Shown here: positions 5,087 to 5,532 of the stretch, piece by piece
Layout: every line of letters begins with the position of its first letter
Position numbering within the stretch: position 1 is the first letter of the stretch
Origin: Candidatus Solibacter sp.
GTDB lineage: Bacteria; Acidobacteriota; Terriglobia; Bryobacterales; Bryobacteraceae
Length of the DNA stretch: 5,532 bases
NCBI GenBank assembly: GCA_026394025.1
Contig: JAPKZC010001038.1
Location: 1 to 5,532, forward strand
Direction: 5' to 3'
The notes under the pieces: model-generated
What the model saw: only the letters and a program-made list of their open reading frames with translations
Database searches by the model: none
Told to the model about the DNA's origin: nothing
Translations under genes and position numbers: made by a program

Positions 5087-5532
5087 CGGCTTGGCTGTGC
5101 AGGCACCCTCTAGCGGCATTTCTGCCGCTGCAAGCCCTTCTCTACTGTTGGAATCTGGCGTTGCTTTCGCCCTGGGGCGACGAGGCGGGCACGCTGCTGC
5201 TGATGCGCGAACCGCTTCAGACCGTCATTCAGATTGCCGCCCGTGATGTTCATCCACCACTTTATTATTTATTTCTATACTATTGGACAAAAATATACTT
5301 AGGACTAGATGTAGTGGTTCAAGCACGCCTCCTCTCGGTACTTTTTGCACTCCTCGGAACGGTGGCGCTCGATCACCTCTGGGGGGCGCATCACGGTGAG
5401 CGCGTGAGGCTCACCCTGCTGGCACTGTGGACGCTTTCGCCTTGCCTCCTGCTCTATGCGCGGATGTGCCGCTCGTACAGTCTGCAGGCGCTGTGCGCCA
5501 TCCTGGCCGCCGCCATGCTGTCGCGGCTCGGC
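5083..5532 (+). CDS. Polytopic GT-C-type glycosyltransferase (ArnT/PMT-like), 5' part
   Basis: The frame opens with GTG at 5083, overlapping the aminotransferase TGA (GTGA), and runs 150 codons to the window edge. An in-frame stop (5071-5073) excludes a longer upstream start. The product begins MTAWLCRHPLAAFLPLQALL, a first membrane helix. WGDEAGT follows (Asp33-Glu34, the acidic pair in the first extracytoplasmic loop), then RDVHPPLYYLFLYYW (54-68). Hydrophobic segments at about 80-98 and 108-125 come next, followed by LLYARMCRSYSLQAL (123-137). This order, D-E, then HPPLYY, then ARxxRxYSL, is typical of PMT_2/RgtA-D-like transferases that use polyprenyl-phosphate sugars to modify lipids, glycans or proteins outside the membrane. 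Acceptor and sugar are unknown. Codons 60-78 are strikingly AT-rich compared with the surroundings. The C-terminal part is beyond the window. Confidence 0.85.
   Translation, partial: MTAWLCRHPLAAFLPLQALLYCWNLALLSPWGDEAGTLLLMREPLQTVIQIAARDVHPPLYYLFLYYWTKIYLGLDVVVQARLLSVLFALLGTVALDHLWGAHHGERVRLTLLALWTLSPCLLLYARMCRSYSLQALCAILAAAMLSRLG

Overview
The window looks like a piece of a high-GC Acidobacteriota chromosome, most likely of the Solibacter/Bryobacter type. That is inferred from the near-consensus MreB and MreC sequences, the gene order and the mostly G/C-ending codons; no database search was possible. It contains ordinary housekeeping genes and no RNA gene, insertion sequence, phage gene or CRISPR array that I can see.

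Layout. At the left edge (1-72, minus) is the start of a small one-helix membrane protein. It is divergent from a rod-shape operon on the plus strand: mreB (230-1149), mreC (1167-2573) and mreD (2573-3106). A well-formed start for the next gene, expected to be mrdA/PBP2, follows at 3103 but stops after 11 codons. Convergent to this is a secreted M48 zinc metalloprotease (3189-4109, minus). A 41-bp divergent spacer separates it from a class V, PLP-dependent aminotransferase (4151-5086, plus). The aminotransferase stop overlaps the GTG start of a polytopic GT-C-type glycosyltransferase that runs off the right edge (5083-5532).

How the genes work together. MreB filaments, the MreC periplasmic scaffold and the MreD membrane protein form the core of the elongasome, which normally directs PBP2 and RodA. 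The M48 protease is probably an envelope quality-control enzyme. The aminotransferase and glycosyltransferase appear translationally coupled, but their substrates cannot be read from sequence.

The main point of interest is that three genes look cut. MreB lacks about 36 codons and changes frame at about 517/518. The aminotransferase lacks an estimated 60-75 residues in frame at about 4510/4511, including the PLP-binding aspartate. mrdA is missing after its start. Three such losses in about 4 kb of otherwise clean coding sequence suggest assembly joins more than biology, though real loss of mreB and mrdA (loss of rod shape) is the alternative. I found no convincing new biological system.
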